From positions 62,001-126,000 of the forward strand of contig JADJOM010000002.1 of the NCBI GenBank assembly GCA_016713785.1: DNA of 64,000 nucleotides. Direction: 5' to 3'. The DNA comes from Gemmatimonadota bacterium. Lineage in GTDB: Bacteria; Gemmatimonadota; Gemmatimonadetes; Gemmatimonadales; GWC2-71-9. A model generated the notes under the pieces. The model saw only the letters and a program-made list of their open reading frames with translations. It searched no databases and was not told the origin of the DNA. Numbering within the stretch: the stretch's first letter is position 1; each line of letters opens with the position of its first letter. Of the stretch, positions 14,464-21,790 are shown piece by piece. The position numbers were made by a program, and so were the translations under genes.

Positions 14464-16053
14464 ATGCAGCGTTCCGCCATCCCCATGCTCGGCAAGGTCG
14501 GATTGCCCGCACCGCTCGCCGACCTCGCCCGCCGCCGCTGGGACGCGATCATCGTGGGCGGGGGCCACAACGGCCTCACCTGCGCCTTCTACCTGGCCCG
14601 CGCCGGCCGGCGCGTGCTGGTGCTCGAGTCGCGGGAGCGGATCGGCGGGGCCTGCACCCTCGAGGAGACCTGGCCGGGCTACCGGGTCTCGCCCTGCGCC
14701 TACGTGGTGGGACTGCTGCACCACCGGGTGATCGAGGAGCTGCGACTCCCCGCGCGGGGGTACGAATGGACGCCCGCGATGGGCGGATACTTCGTCCCGT
14801 TCGAGGACGGCTCCAGCATCCAGCTGTGGGACGACGAGGCGAAGGCGGAGGCGGAGCTGCGCGCCTTCTCTCCGCGTGACGTCCGGGGCCGGCACGAGAT
14901 GCACGGGCTGATGAAGAAGATCGTGTATGCCCTCCGCCCGATGGACGACGGCGACACTTGGCTGCACCGCGCCCCCTCCCGGGCCGAGATCGAGGCCCGG
15001 CTGGGCCACGACCCGGACGCGATCGGCCTCCTGTTCGAGTGGTCCATGGCGGAGCTGATGGACCGCTTCCTGGTGGACGAGCGGATGAAGATGGCCTACA
15101 TGGGCCAGGGCGTGGTGGGCTCCGCCGCCAGCCCCTTCGATCCGGGGACGGCCTCCCTCTACTACCATCACTTCTGCGGCCGCCTGGACGGCGGGGAGCC
15201 CGGCGGCTGGGGCTACGTCAAGGGCGGGATGGGGATGGTGTCGTTCCTGATCCACGACGCTGCGGTGGAGGCGGGCGCGGTGGTGGCCGCGGGGGCTCGG
15301 GTGGCGCGAATCGTTCCCGGCGAGGGGGTGGAGCTGGCGGGCGGGGAGCGGATCCAGGCGCCGGTGGTGGTGAGCAACGCCGATCCCGTGGCCACGCTCG
15401 GGCTGCTGGGCGCCGCCGCCGACGCCGGCTGGAAGGCGCGGGTGGAGGCGGTGCCCATGCAGAGCGCCACCGTCAAGTTCAACGCGGCCCTGCGCGAGCT
15501 GCCCGACTTCACCGCCCGGCCAGGCACCCGCATGCCGCACCACCTGGCCACCATCAACACGCCGATCACCCGCGAGGAGTGGCGCACGGGGCACGCGGCC
15601 GCCATGGCGGGACGCCTGCCCGCGCGGGTGTGGACCGAGATCTACCTGCAGACCGCCTACGACCCCACGGTGGCGCCGCCGGGCCAGCACCTGATGAGCG
15701 TGTTCTCGCAGTACGTGCCCCACACCTTTGCGCAGGGCACGTGGGACGACCATCGCCAGGCCGCGGGGGAGGTGGTGCTCGGGTCCATCGCGCGGTTCTG
15801 CAGCAACCTCCCCGACGCCGTGATCGCCAGCGAGACCCTCGGCCCGCCTGACGTCGAGTCGCGGCTGGGCCTGACCGGGGGGCAGATCTTCCAGGGCGAG
15901 TGCCTTCCCCAGTACATGTGGCAGGGCCGGCTCACCTATCGCACCCCGATGCCGGGCGTCTACCTCTGCGGCGCCTGCACCTGGCCCGGCGGGAGCGTGA
16001 TCGGCATCAACGGCCGCAACGCGGCGTACGAAGTGCTGGGGCTGCTGGACTAG
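14464..16053 (+). CDS. FAD-dependent oxidoreductase, PYROXD2/CrtI-like
   Basis: A 529-residue flavoprotein. The Rossmann motif is IIVGGGHNGLTCAFYLARAG, followed by RIGGACTLEE, which is typical of the phytoene desaturase/PYROXD2 superfamily. Later blocks include YVKGGMGMVSFLI, VVVSNADPVATL, and the C-terminal FAD-contact region YLCGACTWPGGSVIGINGRNAA. CrtI enzymes act on carotenoids, but no carotenoid genes are nearby, so a PYROXD2-like role of unknown substrate is safer. It sits 19 bp downstream of the S9 peptidase. A dispersed repeat begins immediately after its stop codon. Confidence 0.85.
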   Translation: MQRSAIPMLGKVGLPAPLADLARRRWDAIIVGGGHNGLTCAFYLARAGRRVLVLESRERIGGACTLEETWPGYRVSPCAYVVGLLHHRVIEELRLPARGYEWTPAMGGYFVPFEDGSSIQLWDDEAKAEAELRAFSPRDVRGRHEMHGLMKKIVYALRPMDDGDTWLHRAPSRAEIEARLGHDPDAIGLLFEWSMAELMDRFLVDERMKMAYMGQGVVGSAASPFDPGTASLYYHHFCGRLDGGEPGGWGYVKGGMGMVSFLIHDAAVEAGAVVAAGARVARIVPGEGVELAGGERIQAPVVVSNADPVATLGLLGAAADAGWKARVEAVPMQSATVKFNAALRELPDFTARPGTRMPHHLATINTPITREEWRTGHAAAMAGRLPARVWTEIYLQTAYDPTVAPPGQHLMSVFSQYVPHTFAQGTWDDHRQAAGEVVLGSIARFCSNLPDAVIASETLGPPDVESRLGLTGGQIFQGECLPQYMWQGRLTYRTPMPGVYLCGACTWPGGSVIGINGRNAAYEVLGLLD

Positions 16054-16130
16054 GCGGCTCGGCGGCTCGGTGACCGAGCCCGCTTCGGGAGCGGCACAGC
16101 CGCGACCCGGGGGCGAGGGAATCCCCTTGG
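16054..16130. repeat. Dispersed palindromic repeat, intergenic copy
   Basis: Starting at the base after a TAG stop, the sequence reads GGCGGCTCGGCGGCTCGG, then GACCGAGCCCGCTTCGGGAG, and later GCGACCCGGGGGCGAGGGA. The 54-kb copy shares almost the same core. The apical stem here is GCGGC-ACA-GCCGC, whereas the 54-kb copy has CGCG-TGAG-CGCG, so pairing is kept although the bases differ. Confidence 0.75.
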
Positions 16131-16145
16131 GGACGAACTTACGCG

Positions 16146-17069
16146 ATGGGATCCACCATGCACACGCTGCTCGCCCCGCTGCTGCTGGCCCTGTTGGGCT
16201 CCCCGGCGCCGCCCGCCGTCGGGGCGCCCGATTCCACGATCGTGGTGCTGCTGGGGACCGGGATGCCGTATCCCGATCCCAAGGCGCAGGGCCCCGCCAC
16301 GGCCGTGGTGGTCGGCACCCGCATCTTCCTCTTCGACGCGGGGCCCGGCGTGATGCGCCAGATGACCGCGGCGGGACTGCCCGTCCGCGGCGGGCCGGTC
16401 ACCCGGCTCTTCCTGACCCACCTGCACAGCGACCACACCCTGGGCCTGCCGGACCTCATCCTCACCTCGTGGGTGATGGGCCGGCCGCGGCCGCTCGCGA
16501 TCGTGGGGCCGCCCGGCACCCAGGCCATGACGGATCACATCCTCGCCGCCTGGGCCGAGGACATCACGGTCCGCACCGACGGACTGGAGCGCGCCATCCC
16601 CGGCGGCCAGAAGGTGGCGGTGCGCGAGATCAGCGGCAGCGTCACCGTCTACGACTCGGCCGGGGTGACCATCACCGCCGTGCCGGTCCCGCACGGCAAC
16701 TGGAAGACGGCGTTTGCCTACCGGATCGACGCGCCGGGCAAGTCGATCCTCATTTCGGGCGATACCCGGCCCAGCGAGGCGCTGGAGCGCGCCGCCAAAG
16801 GCGTCGACATCCTGATCCACGAGGTCTATCCCGAGGTGCGCCTCAAGCCCGAGCCGCGCCCCGGTGGCGACGCCTGGCCCCGGTACATGAAGGCCTTCCA
16901 TACCTCGGACCGCGAGCTCGGCGCCATCGCCCAGCGGGTCGGGCCGAAGCTGCTGGTGCTGTACCACGTGGTGCGCATGGGCGGGACCGACGAGGAGCTG
17001 CTGGCGGGCGTGCGGGCCGGCGGGTTCATCGGCCGGACGGTGGTCGGCAAGGACCTCAATCGCTACTAG
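16146..17069 (+). CDS. Exported metallo-beta-lactamase-fold hydrolase (RNase Z/arylsulfatase-like)
   Basis: About 307 residues with an N-terminal signal peptide (leucine-rich core, then an A-P-P-A-V-G-A-type end). The MBL motif HLHSDH lies near residues 92-97 within FLTHLHSDHTLGLPDL, with the later ligand aspartate in ISGDTRPSEAL. The opening VVLLGTGMPYPDPKAQGPA is typical of the RNase Z-like/AtsA branch, whose secreted members hydrolyse esters or phosphodiesters. An alternative ATG at 16158 would shorten the signal peptide by four residues; neither start has a strong Shine-Dalgarno site. The substrate is unknown. Confidence 0.85.
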   Translation: MGSTMHTLLAPLLLALLGSPAPPAVGAPDSTIVVLLGTGMPYPDPKAQGPATAVVVGTRIFLFDAGPGVMRQMTAAGLPVRGGPVTRLFLTHLHSDHTLGLPDLILTSWVMGRPRPLAIVGPPGTQAMTDHILAAWAEDITVRTDGLERAIPGGQKVAVREISGSVTVYDSAGVTITAVPVPHGNWKTAFAYRIDAPGKSILISGDTRPSEALERAAKGVDILIHEVYPEVRLKPEPRPGGDAWPRYMKAFHTSDRELGAIAQRVGPKLLVLYHVVRMGGTDEELLAGVRAGGFIGRTVVGKDLNRY

Positions 17070-17076
17070 GACGGCC

Positions 17077-17427
17077 ATGAACCCGTTTCACCTGACCCTG
17101 GCCCAGGCCCTCTCCCGGATGCCCGGGCCCTATGGCGACCACTACGCCATCATGCTGGAGCGAGGCACCCTCGAGGTGGGCCTGTACACGCCCAAGGTGA
17201 CCGACCCCCAGACGCCGCACACCCGCGACGAGCTCTACGTGGTGATGCGGGGAAGCGGCTGGTTCCGCAACGGCCCCGACCGGGTGGCCTTCGGGCCGGG
17301 CGACGTGCTCTTCGTGCCGGCACACCGGGAGCACCGCTTCGAGGAATTCACCGAGGACCTGGCGGTCTGGGTCATGTTCTACGGTCCGGCGGGCGGGGAG
17401 ATCGGGCAGGGGCTCAAGGCGCCATGA
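17077..17427 (+). CDS. Cupin-domain protein
   Basis: A 116-residue single cupin. The core shows TPHTRDELYVVMRGSGWF (cupin motif 1-like, with H and E ligands) and GDVLFVPAHREHRFEEF (motif 2-like, with H). Small cupins bind a metal and serve as isomerases, dioxygenases or sensors. It lies 7 bp after the MBL gene on the same strand and overlaps the next small ORF by an ATGA junction. Confidence 0.82.
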   Translation: MNPFHLTLAQALSRMPGPYGDHYAIMLERGTLEVGLYTPKVTDPQTPHTRDELYVVMRGSGWFRNGPDRVAFGPGDVLFVPAHREHRFEEFTEDLAVWVMFYGPAGGEIGQGLKAP

Positions 17428-17837
17428 GGGGGGCCGCCCCGACAGCTGGGACCGCGCGGCCCCCCGTGCCGGTCACCGGCCCGGCATGGGACTCGGCGGC
17501 AGCGGACGTCCGGACGTTCTTCGAGAAGACCGGCGGCGTCAACCCAGACCTGTCCCGGATTCCCCGGGTCAAACCGCCCCTCCGGGCCCTCCAGGTGGAC
17601 CCCGAGGGGCGGCTCTGGGTCGCGGTCACGACATCTGACGCTGGCGTGACGTATGATGTGTATCGTCCGGACGGCCTGCCGCTGGCCAGCGTGCGGACGA
17701 TGGCCGGCATCTCGCCCTACCACGGCCTCCGGTTCCTGGCCGGGCGGGTCTACGCGGTCGCCGCGGACGACACGCCGCGCGTCATCCAACTGCGCCTGAC
17801 GGGAGCCCGGCTTGCCGGGACGGCCCGGGAACGGTAA
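17424..17837 (+). pseudogene. Possible remnant of an exported beta-propeller protein
   Basis: A 137-codon open frame whose ATG overlaps the cupin stop. Residues ~55-125 contain LRALQVDPEGRLWVAV and PYHGLRFLAGRVYAVAADD, which look like the last blade and closing strand of the six-bladed beta-propeller proteins common in this kind of genome. The usual length is about 350 residues, and the N-terminal 40 residues here have no signal peptide or blade pattern. I read it as a 3'-terminal fragment left after a deletion, but a functional small protein cannot be excluded. Confidence 0.45.
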
Positions 17838-17845
17838 CCTCTGCC

Positions 17846-19012
17846 ATGGCTCTGGAACCCACCCTCGATCGGGAGTATTATCTCTCGCCTGACAGGTTCC
17901 GCCAGGAACGGGAACGCATCTTTTCCCGGGAGTGGATGTGCGTGGGGCGGGAAGAGGAGGTGCCGGAGGCCGGCGACTACCTCCTCCTGGACCTGGCGGG
18001 GGAGCGGCTGCTCCTGGTGCGGGACCGGGACGGCCAGCTGCACGTGCACTACAACGTCTGCCGGCACCGGGGATCGGAGCTGGTGCTTGGGGTGGACCCG
18101 AAGCCGCAGGCCGGGAGCGCGGCCCGCCCCAGCGGGACCTTCGCCTCGGGCATCAAGTGCCCGTACCACGCCTGGACCTACCAGCTCGATGGCAGCCTGC
18201 GCACGGCGCCCTTCCTCGAGGACGGGGACGGCTTCTGCCGGGAGGACCTGCCCCTCTTCGGGGCGGCGGTAGAGAGCTGGGGCGGGTTCGTGTTTGTCCG
18301 GCTGGAGGACGCGCCGGCACCCGGCGCGCCGGTCCCGGGATCGCTGCGGGAGCAGCTGGGCGGGGCGGTGGAGCGGGTGCGCCGGTACCCGCTCGCAGAG
18401 CTGCGGATCGCCAGGCGGATCGTCTACGAGGTCGCCGCCAACTGGAAGGTCATCCTCGAGAATTACAACGAGTGCTACCACTGCGGCCCGGTGCACCCGG
18501 AACTCTGCCGGGTGGTGCCCGCGTTCAAGCAGAAGGGCGGCGCGGACCTGGACTGGGACCGGGGGGTGCCGCACCGGGAAGGGGCCTGGACCTTTACGAT
18601 GAGCGGCACCACCAGCCGCCGTCCGTTCCCGGGCCTCAACGACGACGAGCTGATCCGGCACAAGGGCGAGCTGCTGTACCCGAACTTCATGCTCTCACTA
18701 GCCGCCGAGCACGCGGCGGCGTTCACCCTGTGGCCGCACGAGGCGGGCCGCACCACGGTGATCTGCGACTTCCTGTTCCACCCGGACGAGATGGCCCGTC
18801 CGGCGTTCGACCCGATGGATGCGGTGGAGTTCTGGGACATCACCAACCGGCAGGACTGGGTGATCTGCGAGAGCGTGCAGCGGGGCATGGGCAGCCGGAA
18901 GTTCACCCGGGGGTTCTACGCCCCGATGGAAAGCCTGAGCCTGGATATCCGGAACTACCTGACCGACCGCCTGCCGCCCGTGGGCGATGGACCGCCCTCG
19001 GCGCAACCTTAA
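17846..19012 (+). CDS. Rieske non-heme iron oxygenase, alpha subunit
   Basis: A 388-residue ring-hydroxylating-type oxygenase. The Rieske [2Fe-2S] ligands are C72-x-H74 (VCRHRG) and C105-x2-H108 (CPYHAW), with an unusually long proline/alanine-rich loop between the pairs. The catalytic domain has WKVILENYNECYHCGPVHPE, with the mononuclear-iron histidines. This region is most like glycine-betaine/choline-type monooxygenases (GbcA group) among the families I know, although aromatic acids are possible substrates. No reductase partner is adjacent. It starts 8 bp after the propeller remnant. Confidence 0.88.
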   Translation: MALEPTLDREYYLSPDRFRQERERIFSREWMCVGREEEVPEAGDYLLLDLAGERLLLVRDRDGQLHVHYNVCRHRGSELVLGVDPKPQAGSAARPSGTFASGIKCPYHAWTYQLDGSLRTAPFLEDGDGFCREDLPLFGAAVESWGGFVFVRLEDAPAPGAPVPGSLREQLGGAVERVRRYPLAELRIARRIVYEVAANWKVILENYNECYHCGPVHPELCRVVPAFKQKGGADLDWDRGVPHREGAWTFTMSGTTSRRPFPGLNDDELIRHKGELLYPNFMLSLAAEHAAAFTLWPHEAGRTTVICDFLFHPDEMARPAFDPMDAVEFWDITNRQDWVICESVQRGMGSRKFTRGFYAPMESLSLDIRNYLTDRLPPVGDGPPSAQP

Positions 19013-19028
19013 CCCGACCGACCCGACC

Positions 19029-19322
19029 ATGGCTTCTCGATCGCGCACCACCAAGTCCGCCAAGACCGCCCGCCGCAGCCGGAAGCGCGCGGACGTCCTG
19101 ACGCGGTTCTCCTCCACCCGCCAGCCCAGACGGTATGGCGGGGCAGCCGGCCGCAAGGGCAGCAAGAACCTGCAGGCCAAGCTCACCGAGGCCACGGTGC
19201 GGCAGGCCCGCGCCCTCTACAAGAAGGGCGCCCTCATCAAGGCGCTGGCCCGCAAGTACAAGGTCAACGCCTCCACCATGTCGCTGGCCGTGCGGGGCTT
19301 GACCTTCCGGCACGTGAAGTAG
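19029..19322 (+). CDS. Small basic helix-turn-helix protein
   Basis: A 97-residue, strongly basic protein. The first ~45 residues are rich in Arg, Lys, Ser and Thr (unstructured, histone-tail-like). The rest forms a helix-turn-helix: KLTEATVRQARALYKKGALI, then KALARKYKVNASTMSLAVRG, then LTFRHV. This C-terminal pattern matches the HTH seen at the end of HNH/NUMOD homing endonucleases and in phage regulators ('LTxxxVxxIRxLYxxG...LAxxFGVSxxTIxxIxxGxxWxHV'). No nuclease domain is present. The ATG at 19029 is preferred over an upstream open frame that overlaps the oxygenase gene. A free-standing DNA-binding protein is likely. Confidence 0.65.
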   Translation: MASRSRTTKSAKTARRSRKRADVLTRFSSTRQPRRYGGAAGRKGSKNLQAKLTEATVRQARALYKKGALIKALARKYKVNASTMSLAVRGLTFRHVK

Positions 19323-19331
19323 ATTCCCCCG

Positions 19332-19751
19332 ATGCTCCCCATCCACACCACCAGCGCCCTCTCGCTCGAGGGCGCGCGGCAGCTTGCCGACGCCGCCATC
19401 GCGTCGGCCCTCGCCCGGCAGGCCACCATCGCCGTGGCGGTGGTGAACCCCGCCGGCGGCCTCCTCCTGTTCCAGATCATGGACGGCACCCAGCCGGGCA
19501 GCGAGGACATCGCCATCCTCAAGGCCCGGAGCGCCGCGCGGATGCGCCGCTCCACCAAGGTGCTCGAGGACAGCCTGGCGGCCGGCCGCACCGGGTTCCT
19601 CTCCCTCCCCGGCATGCTGCTGCTCGAGGGGGGCGTCCTGGTCCGGGTGGGGGGCCAGATCGTCGGCGCGCTGGGCATCAGCGGGATGACGTCGGTGCAG
19701 GACGGCGAGGTGGCGGCCGCGGCGCTGGCGGCGGTCGGGGCCACCGGCTGA
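19332..19751 (+). CDS. GlcG/HbpS-family protein (DUF336)
   Basis: A 139-residue protein with LSLEGARQLADAAIASALAR, VAVVNPAGGLLLFQIMDGT, ILKARSAARMRRSTKVLEDS and GGVLVRVGGQIVGALGISGM, the standard line of blocks in the GlcG/HbpS (heme-degrading family) fold. Members bind heme or cobalamin-like ligands or sit in glycolate and diol operons. Here it stands between a small HTH protein and MsrA, which hints at oxidative stress but does not prove it. No signal peptide is visible. Confidence 0.83.
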   Translation: MLPIHTTSALSLEGARQLADAAIASALARQATIAVAVVNPAGGLLLFQIMDGTQPGSEDIAILKARSAARMRRSTKVLEDSLAAGRTGFLSLPGMLLLEGGVLVRVGGQIVGALGISGMTSVQDGEVAAAALAAVGATG

Positions 19752-20291
19752 ATGGCCACCGCGCTCGCCACCCTGGCCGGGGGCTGCTTCTGGTGCCTGG
19801 AGGCAGCCTTCCAGCCGCTGCGCGGGGTGGAGCGGGTCCAGTCGGGGTACAGCGGCGGCCACGTCCCCAACCCGAGCTACCGCGCGGTCTGCGAGGGTGA
19901 CACCGGCCACGCCGAGGTGGTCCAGCTGACCTTCGACCCGGCCCAGATCGCCTACCGTGACCTGCTGACGGTCTTCTTCACCATCCATGACCCCACCAGC
20001 CTCAACCGGCAGGGCGCCGACGAGGGCACCCAGTACCGCTCCGCCATCTTCTGCCACGATGCCGGCCAGGCGCAGGCGGCCCGGGAGGTGATCGTGGAGC
20101 TGACCGCCGCGGGGATCTACGACGACCCGATCGTCACCGAGGTGGTGCCCCTCACGGCGTTCTATCCCGCCGACGCCTCCCACGACGACTACTACCGCCG
20201 CAACCCCAACCAGCCGTACTGCCGGGCGGTGGTGGCGCCCAAGGTGGCCAAGGTGCGCGCCCGGTTCCTGGAGCTGCTCCGCAAGGAGTAG
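19752..20291 (+). CDS. msrA: Peptide-methionine (S)-S-oxide reductase
   Basis: A 179-residue MsrA. The catalytic motif GCFWC (C12, with C15) lies at the very start, followed by [18 protein letters not shown] and [13 protein letters not shown], all diagnostic. [20 protein letters not shown] and [21 protein letters not shown] complete the fold. The enzyme reduces methionine-S-sulfoxide in oxidised proteins with thioredoxin. The ATG directly abuts the stop of the GlcG-like gene. A strong hairpin follows 25 bp after the stop. Confidence 0.96.
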   Translation: MATALATLAGGCFWCLEAAFQPLRGVERVQSGYSGGHVPNPSYRAVCEGDTGHAEVVQLTFDPAQIAYRDLLTVFFTIHDPTSLNRQGADEGTQYRSAIFCHDAGQAQAAREVIVELTAAGIYDDPIVTEVVPLTAFYPADASHDDYYRRNPNQPYCRAVVAPKVAKVRARFLELLRKE

Positions 20292-20316
20292 CGTGGCGGG
20301 CAGGTGCCGACACGCC

Positions 20317-20349
20317 GAAGGGGGTGGAGCCGATGGCTCCACCCCCTTC
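20317..20349. terminator. Perfect 15-bp stem-loop between convergent genes
   Basis: GAAGGGGGTGGAGCC pairs exactly with GGCTCCACCCCCTTC around the loop GAT. It lies between the msrA stop and the susD stop and can act in both directions. No T-run of normal length follows, so termination may rely on the stem alone. Confidence 0.85.
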
Positions 20350-20372
20350 TGCCGTGCCGACCCGCGGGCGGA

Positions 20373-21749
20373 CTAGTAGCCCGGGTTCTGGGTCACGTTC
20401 GGCGCCACCTGGATCTCCGACTGCGGGATCGGGAACAGCTCCCGGAAGGCGGCGATGCCGAGGACGGCCTGGGCGCGGCCGCTGCGCACCAGGTCGGGGA
20501 AGCGGTCGCCCTCTTCCGCAAACTCGAGCCGGCGCTGCACGTCGATCCGGTCGAGGATCTCCTGCTGGGTGTTGATGTCCACCCCGAGCGTGTCGGTGTC
20601 GAGGCCGGCCCGCGCCAGGATCTGGTTGTAGTTGGCCACGGCGCTGTCGAGCGAGCCCTGCTCGGCAAACGACTCGGCCTTGATCAGCAGCACCTCCGCG
20701 AAGCGGATGACGTGGAAGTCCTCGTCACCGCTGGGGGAGGGGAACTTGGTGCCGTAGGAGCCACCGCCCTGCGTGCCCTCGACCCAGCCGCCGCCCGAGG
20801 GGTCGGGCTGGATGTTCCACGGCAGCCGGGTGTCGGTGGACAGGGTGTCGTAGGCGTCGATGAGTGATTGGGTCGGGCCCATCTCGAACCGGCCCGCGCC
20901 GGCGTTGAGCAGGTCGGAGAGCCAGTAGTACCCGAGCAGGCTGAACTGGTTGAGGTTGAACGTCAGGGTGAAGACGTTCTCCGGCGTGGACGCCGCGTCG
21001 GTGTTGAACAGGTCGGCGTAGTTCGGCGCGAGGGCGTAGCCGAGGGCCTCGACCTCCTGCGCCTTGGCCAGGGCCTGGGCGTAGTTGCCGTCGTAGAAGT
21101 ACACCCGCGCCAGCAGCGCCTTGGCCGCGCCCACCGTGGCATGGCTGGTCGGCGACGTGGTGTTGCTCATCCGCGTCTCGGCCTCGGTCAGGTCCGCGAT
21201 GATCTGGGCGTAGACCTCGGGCACCGTGGCGCGGGCCAGATTGGCCGCCGCGTCGGGATCGGTGATCGGCTGCAGCCGCAGCGGGACGCCGCCGTAGTAC
21301 TTGACCAGGTTATGGTAGCTCAGGGCGCGGAGGAAGTACGCCTCGCCCAGGATCTGGTCCTGTTCCACCGGGTCGAAGCCGGGGACGTTGGGCACCTTCT
21401 CGATCAGCACGTTGGTCCGCTTCACGGCCTCGTAGATGGCGTTCCACATGCCGGTCACGTCGGAGTTGTCGGCGAAGAACGTGTGCTGCGCCGCCTCCTG
21501 GTAGCTGGTGAAGGTGCCGGTATGGTTGGCGTTGTCGCCGTAGAGGTCGCCGAAGTGGGTGAAGGTGCCGCCGTAGTAGTACCCGCTCTGCAGCGCATTG
21601 TAGGCGCCCGCGAGGGCGGCCCGGGCGCCGGCCGGGGTCTTGATGGTCTTGTCGTCCGACAGCTGGTCGGGCGGGCTGGTGTCGAGCAGGCTGTTGCAGG
21701 CGCCGGTCGCCAGGATGGCGAGGAGCGCGAACAGGGAGCGCTTGAACAT
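20373..21749 (-). CDS. SusD/RagB-family outer-membrane lipoprotein
   Basis: A 458-residue surface lipoprotein that pairs with the SusC porin upstream and binds the nutrient on the outer face. The lipobox LLAILATGAC ends the signal peptide (C22 as the lipidated residue if the start is 21749). The TPR-rich body includes QDQILGEAYFLRALSYHNLV, YYGGVPLRLQPITDP, and the C-terminal FAEEGDRFPDLVRSGRAQ, all SusD signatures. The ATG at 21749 is preferred because it opens onto the signal peptide and is preceded by AAAGG. It is 41 bp downstream of susC. Confidence 0.94.
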   Translation of the reverse strand: MFKRSLFALLAILATGACNSLLDTSPPDQLSDDKTIKTPAGARAALAGAYNALQSGYYYGGTFTHFGDLYGDNANHTGTFTSYQEAAQHTFFADNSDVTGMWNAIYEAVKRTNVLIEKVPNVPGFDPVEQDQILGEAYFLRALSYHNLVKYYGGVPLRLQPITDPDAAANLARATVPEVYAQIIADLTEAETRMSNTTSPTSHATVGAAKALLARVYFYDGNYAQALAKAQEVEALGYALAPNYADLFNTDAASTPENVFTLTFNLNQFSLLGYYWLSDLLNAGAGRFEMGPTQSLIDAYDTLSTDTRLPWNIQPDPSGGGWVEGTQGGGSYGTKFPSPSGDEDFHVIRFAEVLLIKAESFAEQGSLDSAVANYNQILARAGLDTDTLGVDINTQQEILDRIDVQRRLEFAEEGDRFPDLVRSGRAQAVLGIAAFRELFPIPQSEIQVAPNVTQNPGY

Positions 21750-21790
21750 GCGAGCGCCTTTCGGGAGCTGCGAGGTCATGGTCGTCATGG

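Noticed and set aside
12363..14579. 738-codon open frame on the minus strand
   Set aside because: It is the antisense shadow of the S9 peptidase, whose propeller repeats and catalytic triad are plain. Its composition (His/Arg/Val-rich) is typical of GC-rich shadows.
14464..16053. Carotenoid (CrtI) pathway
   Set aside because: The flavoprotein shares the superfamily motifs, but no crtB, crtE or cyclase gene is nearby and the sequence fits PYROXD2-like proteins as well.
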